Shown here piece after piece: positions 1 through 11,547 of a stretch of 64,000 nucleotides of DNA; positions within the stretch are counted from its first letter, which is position 1, and every line of letters starts with the position of its first letter. The stretch lies in contig NZ_CP120233.1 in assembly GCF_030012985.1 (NCBI RefSeq), positions 1,967,001-2,031,000 of the forward strand, read 5' to 3'. This stretch comes from Microbulbifer sp. VAAF005 (GTDB lineage Bacteria > Pseudomonadota > Gammaproteobacteria > Pseudomonadales > Cellvibrionaceae). A program made the translations under genes and the position numbers. Under the pieces are notes generated by a model. That model did not search any database and had not been told where the DNA came from. It was given only the letters and a program-made list of their open reading frames with translations.

Positions 1-612
1 GCTACCGAACACGGCAATCCTTCTGAAGAAATAAGCACTCAAGATTTAGAAAAAAATATTCTCCTTACCAAACTCGAAGAGCTGGTTTCCTGGGGCCGTT
101 CAAATTCCCTGTGGCCATTTAACTTCGGGTTGTCCTGTTGCTATGTAGAAATGGCCACCGCCTTCACCAGCCGCCACGATATCTCCCGCTTTGGCGCTGA
201 GGTCATCCGTGCAACCCCTCGACAAGCGGATTTGATTGTAATTTCAGGGACGGTTTTCCTGAAAATGGCACCAGTGGTACAGCGACTCTACGAGCAAATG
301 ATCGAGCCCCGTTGGGTCATCTCCATGGGCTCCTGTGCAAATTCCGGCGGTATGTACGATATCTACAGTGTGGTTCAGGGGGTCGATAAGTTTCTCCCGG
401 TCGATGTTTATGTGCCCGGCTGTCCACCACGCCCAGAGGCCCTACTGCAGGGATTGACCTTACTGCAAAAGTCGGTGGCTGCGGAGAGACGAGCCTTCAG
501 CTGGGTTGTGGATGATCAAGGAACTCACAAGGTTCCAAAGCCCAGTCAGCGTGATCTCCATAGGGAGGAACGTATGAAAGCTGACATGCTACGTGCGCCC
601 GACAGTGTTTAG
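1..612 (+). CDS. nuoB: NADH-quinone oxidoreductase subunit B (5' end outside window)
   Basis: This is the complex I subunit that carries the terminal [4Fe-4S] cluster N2, which passes electrons to quinone at the junction of the peripheral and membrane arms. The reading frame is open from the first base of the window, so the true start lies upstream. Visible ligands are the adjacent Cys pair in L-S-C-C-Y-V-E-M, the Cys in G-S-C-A-N-S-G-G and the Cys in P-G-C-P-P-R-P. A start near position 130 would remove the conserved segment W-P-F-N-F-G just before the Cys pair, so it is rejected. The C-terminal tail after the P-G-C-P-P-R-P motif is longer than the core domain requires. nuoCD follows after 36 bases. 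Identification is secure. Confidence 0.97.
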   Translation, partial: ATEHGNPSEEISTQDLEKNILLTKLEELVSWGRSNSLWPFNFGLSCCYVEMATAFTSRHDISRFGAEVIRATPRQADLIVISGTVFLKMAPVVQRLYEQMIEPRWVISMGSCANSGGMYDIYSVVQGVDKFLPVDVYVPGCPPRPEALLQGLTLLQKSVAAERRAFSWVVDDQGTHKVPKPSQRDLHREERMKADMLRAPDSV

Positions 613-648
613 GCTTCATGGAATAAGAAAAAAACAACGGAATAGCCA

Positions 649-2454
649 ATGACTGGCGTAATTGCGAAAACTGTCCACACAGCAACTCCCTACAGGAAAG
701 CAGCAGAGGCATTTATTCGGGACCTCGACACCGGATATAAGCTTCACTCGTTCTGGTGGCAGCCACACTGTGATGATATTCCCACACTGTGGATCGAGAA
801 ACATGCCTTGATCCCTCTTTTGCTCTTTCTCAAGCGGGATATCGCCCATCCATTTGAAATGCTGTATGACCTGAGTGCTATCGACGAACGGCTGCGGGTC
901 AACCGTGGGGAGGGAACCGAAAAACAGCCTTCCAGCGATTTCACCCTGGTATATCAACTACTTTCATTTACCCGCAATTTATTTATCCGTATCAAGGTGG
1001 CTCTTCCCGAGAGTGATCTTAGTGCACCGACTATTACTACCGTTTGGGAGAATGCCAACTGGTATGAACGGGAAGTGTGGGATCTATTCGGTATCGACTT
1101 TCCCGGTCATCCCCATTTACAGAGAATCATGATGCCGCTGACCTGGAAGGGGCATCCACTGCGCAAGGATCACCACGCCCGGGCTACCGAAGTCGACCCA
1201 TTTAGCCTATCAGAAGAGAAGGAGCGCAAGGAACAAGACGCCCTGCTGTTCCGGCCGGAAGACTGGGGCATGGCCAGGAGTAATGAAGACTCAGAGTTTA
1301 TGTTCCTCAACCTCGGCCCGAATCACCCCAGTGTGCACGGGGTATTCCGTGTAGCCCTTCAGCTGGATGGTGAACAGATTATCGATGCAGTGCCAGATAT
1401 CGGTTACCACCATCGCGGTGCAGAGAAGATGGCCGAGCGCCAGGCCTGGCATACCTATGTGCCCTACACCGACCGTATCGATTACCTCGGCGGTGTCATG
1501 AACAACCTGCCCTATGTAATGGCACTGGAGCAACTCGCCGGCATTAAGGTCCCTGAACGCGCACAGATGATACGGGTGATGATGTGCGAGTTCTTCCGCA
1601 TATCCAGCCACCTGGTATTTTTTGGCACCTTTGCCCAGGACGTGGGGCAGATGTCTCCCGTGTTCTATATGTTTATCGATAGGGAAAAACTGTTTGGCAT
1701 TGTCGAGGCCATTACCGGCGGCAGGATGCACCCGGCATGGTTCCGTATCGGCGGTGTAGCGCAGGACTTACCCCAAGGTTGGGACAAAATGGTGCGGGAA
1801 TTTCTTGACTATATGCCCGCACGCTTAGCCGATTACGACGGCATGGTAATTAAAAACAAACTCCTGCAACGCCGCACCCGTGGCATTGGTGTCTACGATA
1901 CGGCGGAGGCGTTTGAGTGGGGGGTTACCGGGCCAGGGCTTCGCGCCACGGGCCTGGATTGGGATCTGCGCAAAAAGCGCCCTTACAGCGGCTATGATCA
2001 GTTCGAGTTCGAGATTCCCAGCTACGATGGTGGGGACTGTTTCGACCGCTGCCGGGTCCGGGTGGACGAGATATGGCAGAGCCTGCGGATTATCCGCCAG
2101 TGCCTGGAAAATATGCCGGCAGGCCCTTATAAGTCGGACCACCCTTTGACCACCCCTCCGCGAAAGGGGCGCACCATGGAGGATATCGAGACTTTAATTC
2201 AGCACTTTGTGAATAACAGCTGGGGACCGGTAATGCCAGCCGGCGAAGTGTGTTATCCCATTGAAGCCACCAAAGGTATCAACAGCTACCAAATCGTTAG
2301 TGATGGGGGGACCACCTCATACAGGACCCGAATTCGCACCCCTTCATTCCCACACCTGCAAATGATTCCGTTAATGTCCAACGGACTGTTGATTGCTGAC
2401 CTTATTGCCATTATTGCCAGCATCGACTTCGTCATGGCGGATGTGGACAGATAA
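649..2454 (+). CDS. nuoCD: NADH-quinone oxidoreductase fused subunits C and D
   Basis: This 601-residue protein joins NuoC (about residues 1-190, the 30 kDa subunit signature with [11 protein letters not shown]) to NuoD (about residues 210-601, the 49 kDa subunit). NuoD forms the quinone pocket with NuoB; the conserved stretches [11 protein letters not shown] near the start of NuoD and the [10 protein letters not shown] segment are visible. The fusion is the usual form in E. coli and many other gammaproteobacteria, and the length matches that family. No strong Shine-Dalgarno sequence precedes the ATG, so translation may depend on coupling to nuoB 36 bases upstream. The protein sits in the peripheral arm on the cytoplasmic side. 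Confidence 0.97.
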   Translation: MTGVIAKTVHTATPYRKAAEAFIRDLDTGYKLHSFWWQPHCDDIPTLWIEKHALIPLLLFLKRDIAHPFEMLYDLSAIDERLRVNRGEGTEKQPSSDFTLVYQLLSFTRNLFIRIKVALPESDLSAPTITTVWENANWYEREVWDLFGIDFPGHPHLQRIMMPLTWKGHPLRKDHHARATEVDPFSLSEEKERKEQDALLFRPEDWGMARSNEDSEFMFLNLGPNHPSVHGVFRVALQLDGEQIIDAVPDIGYHHRGAEKMAERQAWHTYVPYTDRIDYLGGVMNNLPYVMALEQLAGIKVPERAQMIRVMMCEFFRISSHLVFFGTFAQDVGQMSPVFYMFIDREKLFGIVEAITGGRMHPAWFRIGGVAQDLPQGWDKMVREFLDYMPARLADYDGMVIKNKLLQRRTRGIGVYDTAEAFEWGVTGPGLRATGLDWDLRKKRPYSGYDQFEFEIPSYDGGDCFDRCRVRVDEIWQSLRIIRQCLENMPAGPYKSDHPLTTPPRKGRTMEDIETLIQHFVNNSWGPVMPAGEVCYPIEATKGINSYQIVSDGGTTSYRTRIRTPSFPHLQMIPLMSNGLLIADLIAIIASIDFVMADVDR

Positions 2455-2599
2455 CAATAAAAAACTACGGCAGGCACAGGGCCGTACAGCAGCGGAGTAG
2501 AAAAGTGCACGGAAATACACCCAGCGTTTCAGCCATCGCACACACAGATGGCGGCAGCGCCTCAACGAAACCTCCGCAAGTTCTATCTCGGGGGCGACT

Positions 2600-3142
2600 A
2601 TGTCCAGCTTATTAGAACCGGAATTGATTGAAGTAATGGAGCAAGGCAATAGCAATTCAGCAGACAACCAGGCGACCTTAACAGTACAAGAAAAAGAGGA
2701 AATTGATCAGGAAGCCACCCACTACCACGAAAAAACTTCAGTGGGGCTCGAGGCGTTGCGGATTGTACAGAAACATCGCGGCTGGATTTCCGATGAGAGC
2801 CTCCAGGCAATTTCCAATTATCTGGATATTCCCGTTGCAGAACTTGAGAGTGTCGCCACCTACTTCCAGTTGATTTTCCGCCAACCAGTAGGCAAGGAAG
2901 TGATCTACCTTTGCAAAAGCTCCAGCTGCTGGATTATGGGTTGCGATAATTTGCAGAAAAAAATATCTGAGCGCTTAAATATCCAGCCTGGAGAGACCTC
3001 CGAAGATGGGATTTTCACCCTGCTGGAAACGCCTTGCCTGGGAGATTGTGACAAAGCCCCGGTCCTTATGCTCGGCGAGGAGATGCATCGCCATTTGGAT
3101 GAAAAAGGTATTGATGAATTAATCGATAAGAAGAAAAATACC
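2600..3142 (+). CDS. nuoE: NADH-quinone oxidoreductase subunit E, runs in frame into nuoF
   Basis: This is the 24 kDa thioredoxin-fold subunit with [2Fe-2S] cluster N1a. Ligands are seen as C-K-S-S-S-C and, about 35 residues later, C-L-G-D-C-D-K-A-P. The N-terminal helical segment contains the typical E-A-L-R-I-V-Q-K-H-R-G-W. Homology with E. coli NuoE ends at about I-D-E-L-I-D-K-K-K, where a stop codon is expected. None is present, and the frame continues through the ATG at 3143 into nuoF. Either a real NuoE-NuoF fusion exists or the A-run at 3134-3138 is miscounted: one A fewer gives TGA at 3147-3149, one A more gives TAA at 3163-3165. The end given here is the last base before the nuoF ATG, not a stop codon. 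Confidence 0.9.
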
Positions 3143-4416
3143 ATGCTGACAAATCCACTGACTAAGAATATTTCCAGTGAAAATATTGCCGCCACTATTG
3201 AGCAATATGTGGAAAACGACGGCTACCAGGGCTGGCGCAAAGCCATCACCATGGTACCGGACGATATTATCAACGAAGTAAAAGATGCAGGCCTGCGTGG
3301 ACGCGGTGGAGCGGGGTTTAACACTGGGCTGAAGTGGAGTTTTGTACCTAGGGGTGAAGATTCGCCCAAACAAAAGTACGTTGTCTGTAACGCTGATGAA
3401 ATGGAACCCGGCGCCTTCAAAGACCGATTGCTAATGGAGCGAGACCCTCACCTCCTCCTTGAGGGAATGGCTATAGCCGCCTATGCCATTGGCGCCTCTC
3501 ACGCCTATATTTTTATTCGTGGTGAATACCACCTGGCTGCAAACCGTCTCGAACAGGCAATCGATGAAGCCAAGCAGCAGGGCATGATTGGCGAAAACAT
3601 TTTCGACAGTGGCTTTAATCTGGAGATCTGCCTGCACCGCAGCGCCGGTAACTATATCTGTGGTGAAGAAACCGCACTGCTAAACGCCCTTGAAGGCAAG
3701 CGGGCCATTCCCCGTGCCAAGCCCCCTTTCCACAGGTCAGCGGGCTTTGGGGCAAACCCACTGTCGTTAACAATGTAGAGACCTTGTGCAACCTCCCCCA
3801 TTTAATTAGCCACGGCGTGGAGTGGTACAAAAACCTTAGCCGGGGTGACGATGCGGGAAGCAAAATATTTGGTGTTAGCGGAAAGGTTAATAATCCAGGG
3901 GCTTGGGAACTCCCAATGGGGACGCCCATTCGCGAAATTATTGAACAACATGCCGGTGGCATGAAAGATGGCCTGCAACTGAAGGGCATTCTTCCCGGCG
4001 GAGGGTCAACCGATTTCCTCGGCCCAGACCACCTCGACCTTCCCATGGATTACGACGTTATCGGCAAGGCCGGCAGCCGTATGGGGACCGGCACGATTAC
4101 CGTGCTCGACGATAAAACCTGCCCCGTAGGCCTGGTACTGAACCTGACCCAGTTCTTCGCGCGGGAATCTTGTGGCTGGTGTACCCCCTGTCGGGACGGC
4201 TTGCCCTGGGCCGTCAAAATTCTGGAGAGAATAGAGTCTGGCCAGGGGACTAAAGAAGACTTGGAACTCCTCAGGGAACAGTGCGAGCGTATCGGCCCCG
4301 GCAATACCTTTTGCGCCCTGGCTCCCGGTGCCGCCGAGCCGATACAAAGCGCGTTAAAACTCTTTGAACAGGATTTTATCGACCATATTGAAGGCGGTTG
4401 TTGCCCCTACCAATAA
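3143..4416 (+). CDS. nuoF: NADH-quinone oxidoreductase subunit F, interrupted by one frameshift
   Basis: NuoF binds NADH and FMN and carries the [4Fe-4S] cluster N3; it is the electron entry point of complex I. The first part contains the glycine-rich nucleotide-binding segment G-L-R-G-R-G-G-A-G-F and the FMN-site segment N-A-D-E-M-E-P-G. The second part contains C-G-W-C-T-P-C-R-D-G and the distal fourth Cys (N-T-F-C-A-L-A-P-G-A). The first frame runs into a stop at 3776-3778 after losing homology at about 3725; the second frame carries the rest. Adding one C to the C5 run at 3722-3726 restores K-P-P-F-P-Q-V-S-G, as expected from E. coli NuoF. An essential subunit is unlikely to be broken in an otherwise intact operon, so I treat this as one gene with a probable sequence error. 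Confidence 0.93.
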
Positions 4417-4485
4417 ATTAGCGCGACTAAATTAGTACAACAACCCTGCCCCTGAAAGCATTAATAAAAAGAAAATGGATTTCAA

Positions 4486-7329
4486 ATGCCAACCATCACA
4501 ATAGACGGTAATAAATACCAGGTTGATGGAGATCAAAACCTGCTCACTGCCTGCCTGTCCCTGGGTTTGAATGTCCCCTATTTTTGCTGGCACCCCGCCA
4601 TGGGTTCTGTTGGCGCCTGCCGCCAGTGTGCAGTTATCGAGCATAAGGACAGCGAAGATCAACGGGGCCGTTTGATTATGAGCTGTATGACGCCGATAAA
4701 AGACGGCGGTATTTACAGTGTCAGTTCGGAAGCTGCGAAAGATTTTCGCGGTTCTGTGATAGAAGACCTGATGACCAACCACCCTCACGATTGCCCGGTT
4801 TGTGAGGAGGGCGGCGAGTGCCACTTACAGGATATGACTGAAATGTCCGGTCATACCATGCGCCGCTATCAGGGTACCAAGCGCACCCACCGAAACCAGT
4901 ATCTCGGCCCCTTTATCAATCACGAAATGAATCGCTGTATTACCTGCTATCGATGTGTCAGGTTCTATCACGACTATGCCGGTGGCGAGGATTTACAAGC
5001 ACTGGGTCGCAATCACCAGGTCTTTTTTGGCCGCAATACCGAGGGCATGCTGGAAAATGGTTTTAGTGGGAACCTTGTCGAAGTGTGCCCCACCGGAGTA
5101 TTTACCGATAAGACTTTCAGCCAGCACTTTGTCCGAAAATGGGATTTGCAAACAGCTGCCTCAGTCTGTGAACACTGTGCCGTGGGTTGTAACACCGCGC
5201 CTGGAGCGAGGGAATCCGGCAACAACCAAGACCCGATGTTGCGCCGTGTGGTCAACTTATATCACCACGATATCAACGGTTATTTTCTCTGTGACCGGGG
5301 GCGTTTTGGATACGAATATGTCAACAGTAAGAGCCGGATAACCCAGGTACTTTCTGCGCGCAAAGATGATGTGATCAGCTCTACAGCAGAAACTGATGAA
5401 CGTCTGCACAAAGAGGTTTCCCCCAAGGATGCAGTATTCTCACTTTCAGAAAAACTCGCATCAGCACAGAGAGATGAGCACCGCTTGATCGGCATTGGTT
5501 CACCCAGGGCATCATTGGAAAATAACTTCGCCCTATTAAAATTTGTAGGGCGGGATAACTTCTTCTCTGGCCTCAACCAGCGGGATATGCAGCTACTACA
5601 CCTTGTAGACAGAATTCAGAGCGATGCCAATATCCACAGCCCGACCATCCCTGAGATAGAAAATTCAGATGTTGTATTGATACTTGGGGAAGATATCTAC
5701 AACACAGCCCCCAGGGTTGCCCTGGCAGTTCGCCAAGCAGCACGGAGCCGCCAAAAAGAACAAGCTGAATCACTAAGAATACCCTTGTGGCAGGATGCTT
5801 CCGTTCGGCAATTGGAGGGTGATCCCAGCCCGATTATTTTTATCGGCACCGAACTCAATCAGATCTCAGATATTACCTGTAAAGCGATCTATACCCTGCC
5901 GGAACAGGCTGCCCAAATCGGCCAGGCAATTGCCAATAATATTCTGGAGGTAAAAAGCAACAAAACTTCACTTAGTGCAGAGAATCTGGAGGAAGCTGAA
6001 AGAATCTCAGCAATATTAACTGCGGCCAAGAACCCAGTGATTATCTCTGGAACCAGTAGCAAGAATATCCACCTTACCCACAGCGCAGCCAAAATCGCCT
6101 GTGCACTGGCGGAAAAAAACGGCAAACCCACTTCTCTATACTTGTGTTGTGAAGAGGCTAATAGCTTGGGAGTTATTCAGCTGTTTGAGCCCGAAACCGG
6201 TTCCCTTGAGCATCTGATCACTGAACTCAAGAATGACAAAACCGATATCGATAAAACCCTAGTGATTCTGGAGAATGACCTCTCCTTAAGAGTCGCGAGT
6301 GAAGAGTTAAACAGTCTGTTTGCCAGCGTCGACCATATCATTCTGCTGGACACCCTGCTCAATGAAACCGCCAAACATGCCGACTTAATCTTTCCTGTAT
6401 CCGCAACGGCCGAATCCCAAGGGACATTTGTTAACAATACTGGTTTGGCACAGCGATTTTATGCGGTCTATGAAGGCACTGGGTATATCCAGGAGAGCTG
6501 GCGCTGGCTGGTAGATGCCGCTGGTTTTTCCACAGAACACTCCGAGAGTATCGACACTATTATCAATTGGAATCACTGCCCAGATATCACCGATTCCCTA
6601 GCAGAAAGTGTTTCTTCACTCAAGGTCATCAAAGATTTAGGGCCGGATGAAAACTTCCGAATTGACGGGCTCAAGGTTGCTCGACAGACCGCTCGCTACA
6701 GTGGGCGCACGGCTATTCACGCAGAGGAACATGTCTCAGAGGAGCCTCCACACCAAGACCCCGATGCTCCTATGAGCTTTAGCATGGAAGGTGTGCACAA
6801 CCCAAACCGGTCACCGCTGCAAGCCAATATCTGGTCTCCCGGATGGAACTCCAACCAATCAATTTTCAAGTTTCAGCAGGAAGTGGGTGGCGAACGCCGT
6901 GGTGGTGCCTCGGGCAAATACATCCAGAGACAAGAGCAAGTACTTTCGGATTGGTCCTTGCCCACAGCCTCCGATGGCGATAGAGATAGCGATAACCACA
7001 GTCTAACGACACTGCCGATTTACCGAATGTTTGGTTCGGAAGAGCTCAGTAACCGCGCAATGGCCATCGCTACAGTAATCGATAAGCCATTCTTTACATT
7101 AAATCGCGGTGATGCCGAAAGTGCCAACCTAAACCAGGGAGACACAGTGGCATTAGACACCAATAGCGGTGTTTTCCGGGGCAGTGTGGTTATCTCCGAT
7201 AGCCAACCTTCGGGCAGCCTGGGTGTGCCCTATGGTCTTCCAGGGCTGGAAACTCTTGCCCCCGTATTACCGGGTGGCGCCAATCTGTTGCCAGTGGAAG
7301 AAAGCTCCGCAATCGGGCAAGAGGACTAA
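4486..7329 (+). CDS. nuoG: NADH-quinone oxidoreductase subunit G
   Basis: This 947-residue subunit is the electron wire of the peripheral arm. Cluster ligands can be read directly: N1b at C34, C45, C48 and C67; N5 at H99, C103, C106 and C112; N4 at C151, C154, C157 and C201; and the extra N7 cluster at C228, C231, C235 and C269. N7 occurs only in some bacterial complexes, including E. coli. The long C-terminal part is the molybdopterin-oxidoreductase-like domain without catalytic function in this complex, ending in a formate-dehydrogenase-like beta-barrel segment. The ATG at 4486 begins the ferredoxin-like domain directly (M-P-T-I-T-I-D-G). nuoH starts two bases after its stop codon. Confidence 0.97.
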   Translation: MPTITIDGNKYQVDGDQNLLTACLSLGLNVPYFCWHPAMGSVGACRQCAVIEHKDSEDQRGRLIMSCMTPIKDGGIYSVSSEAAKDFRGSVIEDLMTNHPHDCPVCEEGGECHLQDMTEMSGHTMRRYQGTKRTHRNQYLGPFINHEMNRCITCYRCVRFYHDYAGGEDLQALGRNHQVFFGRNTEGMLENGFSGNLVEVCPTGVFTDKTFSQHFVRKWDLQTAASVCEHCAVGCNTAPGARESGNNQDPMLRRVVNLYHHDINGYFLCDRGRFGYEYVNSKSRITQVLSARKDDVISSTAETDERLHKEVSPKDAVFSLSEKLASAQRDEHRLIGIGSPRASLENNFALLKFVGRDNFFSGLNQRDMQLLHLVDRIQSDANIHSPTIPEIENSDVVLILGEDIYNTAPRVALAVRQAARSRQKEQAESLRIPLWQDASVRQLEGDPSPIIFIGTELNQISDITCKAIYTLPEQAAQIGQAIANNILEVKSNKTSLSAENLEEAERISAILTAAKNPVIISGTSSKNIHLTHSAAKIACALAEKNGKPTSLYLCCEEANSLGVIQLFEPETGSLEHLITELKNDKTDIDKTLVILENDLSLRVASEELNSLFASVDHIILLDTLLNETAKHADLIFPVSATAESQGTFVNNTGLAQRFYAVYEGTGYIQESWRWLVDAAGFSTEHSESIDTIINWNHCPDITDSLAESVSSLKVIKDLGPDENFRIDGLKVARQTARYSGRTAIHAEEHVSEEPPHQDPDAPMSFSMEGVHNPNRSPLQANIWSPGWNSNQSIFKFQQEVGGERRGGASGKYIQRQEQVLSDWSLPTASDGDRDSDNHSLTTLPIYRMFGSEELSNRAMAIATVIDKPFFTLNRGDAESANLNQGDTVALDTNSGVFRGSVVISDSQPSGSLGVPYGLPGLETLAPVLPGGANLLPVEESSAIGQED

Positions 7330-7331
7330 TT

Positions 7332-8288
7332 ATGAGCACAAATATCTGGATCATATTGCTCAATATTTTCGGCGTATTGATAGTTACCGTGCTGCTAGCA
7401 GCCATTTTAACTTGGGGCGAGCGCCGCCTATTGGGCTTTTGGCAAGATCGCCCGGGCCCTAACCGGGTCGGAAAATTTGGCACCCTGCAAGTTATTGCAG
7501 ATATGATCAAGCTGTTCTTCAAGGAAGACTTCACTCCGAAATTTGCAGATATTCCCGTATTTGTACTGGCACCCACTGTAGTTATGGCAACCATGTTGAT
7601 TGCCTTTGCCGTAGTGCCCATATCGCCCAATATTGGGGTCACAGACCTGAATATCGGTTTACTGTTTGTGCTGGCAATGAGTTCTATTGCGGTCTACAGC
7701 GTAATCCTTGGGGGATATGCATCAAATAATAAATATGCTCTGCTCGGTGGGCTAAGGGCTGCCGCTCAAACCGTGTCCTATGAAGTATTTATGGGTTTGA
7801 GCCTGATGGGTGTTGTTATGCTTTCTGGCAGTTTCAATCTGCGCGAGATTGTTAATGCCCAGGCAGATGGTTGGTTTATCATCCCTCAATTCCTGGGGTT
7901 TATTGTTTTCTTTATTGCCGGTATTGCCGAGAGCCGCAGAACTCCATTTGATCTTCCGGAAGCTGAGCACGAACTGACAGCGGGATTCCATACCGAATAC
8001 TCCGGTATGAAGTTCGGCATGTTCTTTGTGGGTGAATACCTGGCAGTGATTCTAATTTCAGCGCTAATCACCACCCTGTTTCTCGGTGGATGGCATGGCC
8101 CCCTACTGCCCCCATTTATCTGGTTTTGCCTGAAGACTGCCATTCTGGTTGGTGTGTTTATTCTTTTAAGGGCGGCGATTCCACGCCCCCGCTATGACCA
8201 ATTAATGAAATTCGGCTGGAAGGTCATGCTACCTCTGGCCCTGATCAATCTACTGGCTACCGCAGCGGTACTTTTGTGGACTGCCTAG
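7332..8288 (+). CDS. nuoH: NADH-quinone oxidoreductase subunit H
   Basis: This integral membrane subunit of about eight helices (318 residues; E. coli has 325) helps form the quinone chamber and couples electron transfer to proton pumping. Family signatures include [17 protein letters not shown] near residue 33 and the acidic cytoplasmic loop [14 protein letters not shown]. The gene follows nuoG after two bases, and GAGG about seven bases before the ATG serves as ribosome binding site. It lies between the peripheral-arm genes and nuoI, the usual order. Confidence 0.97.
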   Translation: MSTNIWIILLNIFGVLIVTVLLAAILTWGERRLLGFWQDRPGPNRVGKFGTLQVIADMIKLFFKEDFTPKFADIPVFVLAPTVVMATMLIAFAVVPISPNIGVTDLNIGLLFVLAMSSIAVYSVILGGYASNNKYALLGGLRAAAQTVSYEVFMGLSLMGVVMLSGSFNLREIVNAQADGWFIIPQFLGFIVFFIAGIAESRRTPFDLPEAEHELTAGFHTEYSGMKFGMFFVGEYLAVILISALITTLFLGGWHGPLLPPFIWFCLKTAILVGVFILLRAAIPRPRYDQLMKFGWKVMLPLALINLLATAAVLLWTA

Positions 8289-8319
8289 AAAATTAAAATA
8301 AGCGTGCGAGGCCAAAGAA

Positions 8320-8838
8320 ATGATTTCAAGCCAGATTCGCAGCATGTGGTTGGTATTTAAACACCTGTTCCGGAAGAACGTTACCGTACAATACCCTGAC
8401 CAAAAGCCCTACCTGGCTCCCAGATATCGCGGCAGGATCGTGCTCACCCGAGATCCCAACGGTGACGAGCGCTGCGTTGCCTGTAATCTCTGCGCCGTTG
8501 CCTGCCCTCCTGATTGTATTTCACTGCAAAAAACAGAAGATCCTGACGGCCGCTGGCGTCCCGAATATTTTCGTATCAATTTTTCCCGCTGCATTATGTG
8601 TGGGCTTTGTGAAGATGCTTGCCCAACTTATGCCATTCAGCTAACACCTGACTTTGAAATGTGCGAGTACGATCGGCAAAACATGGTGTACGAAAAGGAA
8701 GACCTACTAATCAGTGGCCCCGGTAAGTATCACGACTACAGCTTTTATCAAATTGCAGGAAAGGCCATCTCAGGCAAGGACAAGGGCGAAGCTCAAAATG
8801 AGGCCGAGCCCATTAATGTAAAAAGCCTAAATCTCTGA
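8320..8838 (+). CDS. nuoI: NADH-quinone oxidoreductase subunit I
   Basis: This 172-residue ferredoxin-like subunit carries clusters N6a and N6b, bridging NuoG to NuoB. Two C-x2-C-x2-C-x3-C-P motifs are present: C52, C55, C58, C62 and C91, C94, C97, C101. An amphipathic N-terminal segment (about residues 1-20, W-L-V-F-K-H-L-F-R) probably lies on the membrane. GAGG precedes the ATG by about ten bases. The polar C-terminal tail is typically variable. Confidence 0.97.
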   Translation: MISSQIRSMWLVFKHLFRKNVTVQYPDQKPYLAPRYRGRIVLTRDPNGDERCVACNLCAVACPPDCISLQKTEDPDGRWRPEYFRINFSRCIMCGLCEDACPTYAIQLTPDFEMCEYDRQNMVYEKEDLLISGPGKYHDYSFYQIAGKAISGKDKGEAQNEAEPINVKSLNL

Positions 8839-8875
8839 TTTCAAAAGGGCTAATAACTAAAAAGAGGTTGTCCCA

Positions 8876-9385
8876 GTGAATTACATTTTCTACTTAACCG
8901 CTGCGGTTGCCATTGTCTCAACCGCCATGGTTATTTTTCATAAGAACGCGGTCCACGCGCTACTTTATCTTGTCACTTCACTTTTATCGGTTGCCGTTAT
9001 TTTCTACCAATACGGCGCTCCCCTGGCAGCAGCTTTGGAAGTTATTATTTATGCCGGCGCCATCATGGTATTGATAATTTTTGTCATCATGATGCTCAAT
9101 CAGGGAGATGCTTCAGTTGCACAGGAGCAAGCCTGGTTGCAACCCCACACCTGGATTGGCCCAGCCCTTCTATCAGCAATTTTGTTAATCCAGTTACTTC
9201 TGCTGGTTAGTAGCGGGCAAATTCCTTCAGAGCAAACCTATCACTATATTGGGCCCAAACAGGTCGGTATCGCACTTTTTAGCCATTACGTTCTCGCTGT
9301 CGAACTCGCTTCAATGCTGCTTTTGGCAGGGCTTGTTGGAGCTTTTCACCTCGCCCGACACAGAAAAATAGTTAAACCGGAGTGA
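8876..9385 (+). CDS. nuoJ: NADH-quinone oxidoreductase subunit J
   Basis: This small membrane subunit of 169 residues has about five hydrophobic helices and belongs to the proton-translocating membrane arm. The conserved third helix [14 protein letters not shown] is present. The start is GTG at 8876, chosen because AGAGG lies about ten bases upstream and the protein begins at the first helix (N-Y-I-F-Y-L). nuoK follows four bases after the stop codon. Confidence 0.96.
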   Translation: MNYIFYLTAAVAIVSTAMVIFHKNAVHALLYLVTSLLSVAVIFYQYGAPLAAALEVIIYAGAIMVLIIFVIMMLNQGDASVAQEQAWLQPHTWIGPALLSAILLIQLLLLVSSGQIPSEQTYHYIGPKQVGIALFSHYVLAVELASMLLLAGLVGAFHLARHRKIVKPE

Positions 9386-9389
9386 AGCT

Positions 9390-9707
9390 ATGCCTATCGA
9401 ATCTGCACCTGGTTTGGAGGCTGGCGTGCTGTTGGCCTCCATTCTGTTTTGCTTGGGGTTAGCCGGATTACTCATCCGAAGAAATATTATTTTTATGCTG
9501 ATGTGTATTGAAATTTGCACCAATGCCGCAGCATTAATGTTTGTTGTCGCCGGCGCTCATTGGGGCAATGCTGATGGGCAGGTGATGTTTGTTTTTGTTG
9601 TCACCCTGGCCGCTGCCGAAGTAGCCATTGCACTGGCGCTGGTCTTGCAATTTTATTATCGCAAACACACGGTCGATATTGACCAGCTCAATGGATTGAG
9701 GGGTTAA
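9390..9707 (+). CDS. nuoK: NADH-quinone oxidoreductase subunit K
   Basis: This 105-residue protein with three transmembrane helices is related to MrpC of Na+/H+ antiporters. The conserved glutamates of the proton path are in the second and third helices (C-I-E-I-C-T-N-A and [10 protein letters not shown]). GGAG sits about seven bases before the ATG. The stop codon is one base from the nuoL start, so translation of the two is probably coupled. Confidence 0.97.
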   Translation: MPIESAPGLEAGVLLASILFCLGLAGLLIRRNIIFMLMCIEICTNAAALMFVVAGAHWGNADGQVMFVFVVTLAAAEVAIALALVLQFYYRKHTVDIDQLNGLRG

Positions 9708-9708
9708 T

Positions 9709-11547
9709 ATGAACGGATCACTAGCCTGGATACCATTGCTTCCCTTTCTTGGTTTCCTGACCCTCATCAGTATTCCACTGTTTACACAAAAGGAACCCTC
9801 ACAAAAGTTAGTGAGCCTGATTGGTGTGGGCAGTGTGGGAATCGCAGCGATTCTGGTTTTTAACCTCGCACTCTCCACCTTTCTGGGCAACCCGGAATCG
9901 GTCGTTACACTGTCAGTTTGGCGGTGGATGCGGGTATCAGACCTCCAGCTCGGCTTCACCTTTCATGTGGACTGGCTAACCCTGGTAATGCTGATGATCA
10001 TTACCGGAGTAGGCTTCCTTATCCACTTATACTCAGCCGGATATATGCGTGAAGATCCGGATTTCCGCCGCTACTTTTCCTACTTGAATCTATTTGTCTC
10101 TGCCATGTTAATTCTTGTAATGGCGGACAACCTGGTACTTCTCTATCTGGGATGGGAAGGCGTTGGTCTTTGTTCCTACTTGCTCATTGGATTTTGGTAT
10201 AAGGACCCTGCAAACGGCGCGGCGGCACAGAAGGCATTTATCGTCACCCGCGTCGGCGATACCGCCATGGCGATCGGCTTGTTCCTGCTGTTCTTTGAGT
10301 TCTCAACACTAAATATACCGGAGCTCATCACAGCGGCAGGGAATCCCGGGGTCAATACTCAAATTATCACTATCGCTATGCTGCTGTTACTGGGTGGCGC
10401 TGTGGGTAAGTCAGCACAGATTCCACTCCAGACCTGGCTTCCCGATGCGATGGCAGGCCCCACTCCCGTCAGCGCCCTTATCCACGCTGCCACCATGGTG
10501 ACGGCCGGGGTCTACTTGATCGCCCGTATGCACCCGCTTTATCAGCTGTCTGGAACCGCCATGACAGCTGTAGCCATTGTCGGCGCTCTGACTCTATTAA
10601 TCTCCGGATTCAGTGCTATCGCACAAAGTGATATCAAACGGGTCCTGGCCTATTCAACCATCTCCCAGATTGGATATATGTTCCTGGCCCTGGGTGTGGG
10701 TGCCTGGTCAGGAGCCATCTTCCATTTGATGACCCACGCCTTCTTCAAGGCTCTGCTCTTCCTCTCCGCAGGGTCAGTAATCCTGAGCGTACATCACGAG
10801 CAGAATATCTTTGCCATGGGCGGCCTCTATCGCAAAATCCCCTTTACCTTTATCTGCTTTACCATCGGTTGCGCCTGCCTGGCAGCACTCCCATTTACAT
10901 CCGGTTTCTACAGCAAAGATCATATTTTGCTCAGTGCTTATGAATATCATCAAGGAGTAAACCTGCTTTGGCTTGCCGGTCTATTAGGTGCGCTGGTCAC
11001 AGGGATTTATAGCTTCCGGGTTCTGTTTCTTGCATTTCTGGGCAGTGAGGGCAGCGCCTCCTCACACTGTAAAGACGCCAATAACACGGTGATGATGCTT
11101 CCCTTGGGCCTCCTCGCTGTACTTGCCCTATTTGGTGGAATTCTCGCTCCACCTCTCCAGGGAGTCTTTGGCACCCCAACCGATGAACACCACTCCTGGG
11201 TCATTGAAGCCATTGCCATTGCCATGCCGCTGATCGGCCTGTTTATCGCCTGGAAAATGTTCCTGTTCGAGAAGAAGGTTGGGGAGCAGCGCTCTCCACT
11301 AATTCAGTTTTGGTTTAAGGGATGGGGTTTTGACTGGGTCTATGACCGGGTTTTTGTAAGACCTTTTAAATTTATCACCGCCCTTAACCACAAAGATATT
11401 ATCGACAGCATCTACAAGGGTACCGCTTCGCTGAGTGCACATCTAAATAACGCCCTCAGCTCTTCACAAAATGGCCAAATACGTTGGTACCTGGCCACCT
11501 TTGTAGCCGGATCAATTTTATTCCTAGCCCTGTTGGTGGCTCTATGA
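9709..11547 (+). CDS. nuoL: NADH-quinone oxidoreductase subunit L
   Basis: This is the distal antiporter-like subunit (612 residues, as in E. coli) with many transmembrane helices and the C-terminal lateral helix that braces the membrane arm. Conserved segments include L-L-Y-L-G-W-E-G-V-G-L-C-S-Y, W-L-P-D-A-M-A-G-P-T-P-V-S-A-L-I-H-A and the lysine-bearing I-A-Q-S-D-I-K-R-V-L-A-Y-S-T. The stop codon TGA overlaps the nuoM start in an ATGA junction. Confidence 0.97.
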   Translation: MNGSLAWIPLLPFLGFLTLISIPLFTQKEPSQKLVSLIGVGSVGIAAILVFNLALSTFLGNPESVVTLSVWRWMRVSDLQLGFTFHVDWLTLVMLMIITGVGFLIHLYSAGYMREDPDFRRYFSYLNLFVSAMLILVMADNLVLLYLGWEGVGLCSYLLIGFWYKDPANGAAAQKAFIVTRVGDTAMAIGLFLLFFEFSTLNIPELITAAGNPGVNTQIITIAMLLLLGGAVGKSAQIPLQTWLPDAMAGPTPVSALIHAATMVTAGVYLIARMHPLYQLSGTAMTAVAIVGALTLLISGFSAIAQSDIKRVLAYSTISQIGYMFLALGVGAWSGAIFHLMTHAFFKALLFLSAGSVILSVHHEQNIFAMGGLYRKIPFTFICFTIGCACLAALPFTSGFYSKDHILLSAYEYHQGVNLLWLAGLLGALVTGIYSFRVLFLAFLGSEGSASSHCKDANNTVMMLPLGLLAVLALFGGILAPPLQGVFGTPTDEHHSWVIEAIAIAMPLIGLFIAWKMFLFEKKVGEQRSPLIQFWFKGWGFDWVYDRVFVRPFKFITALNHKDIIDSIYKGTASLSAHLNNALSSSQNGQIRWYLATFVAGSILFLALLVAL

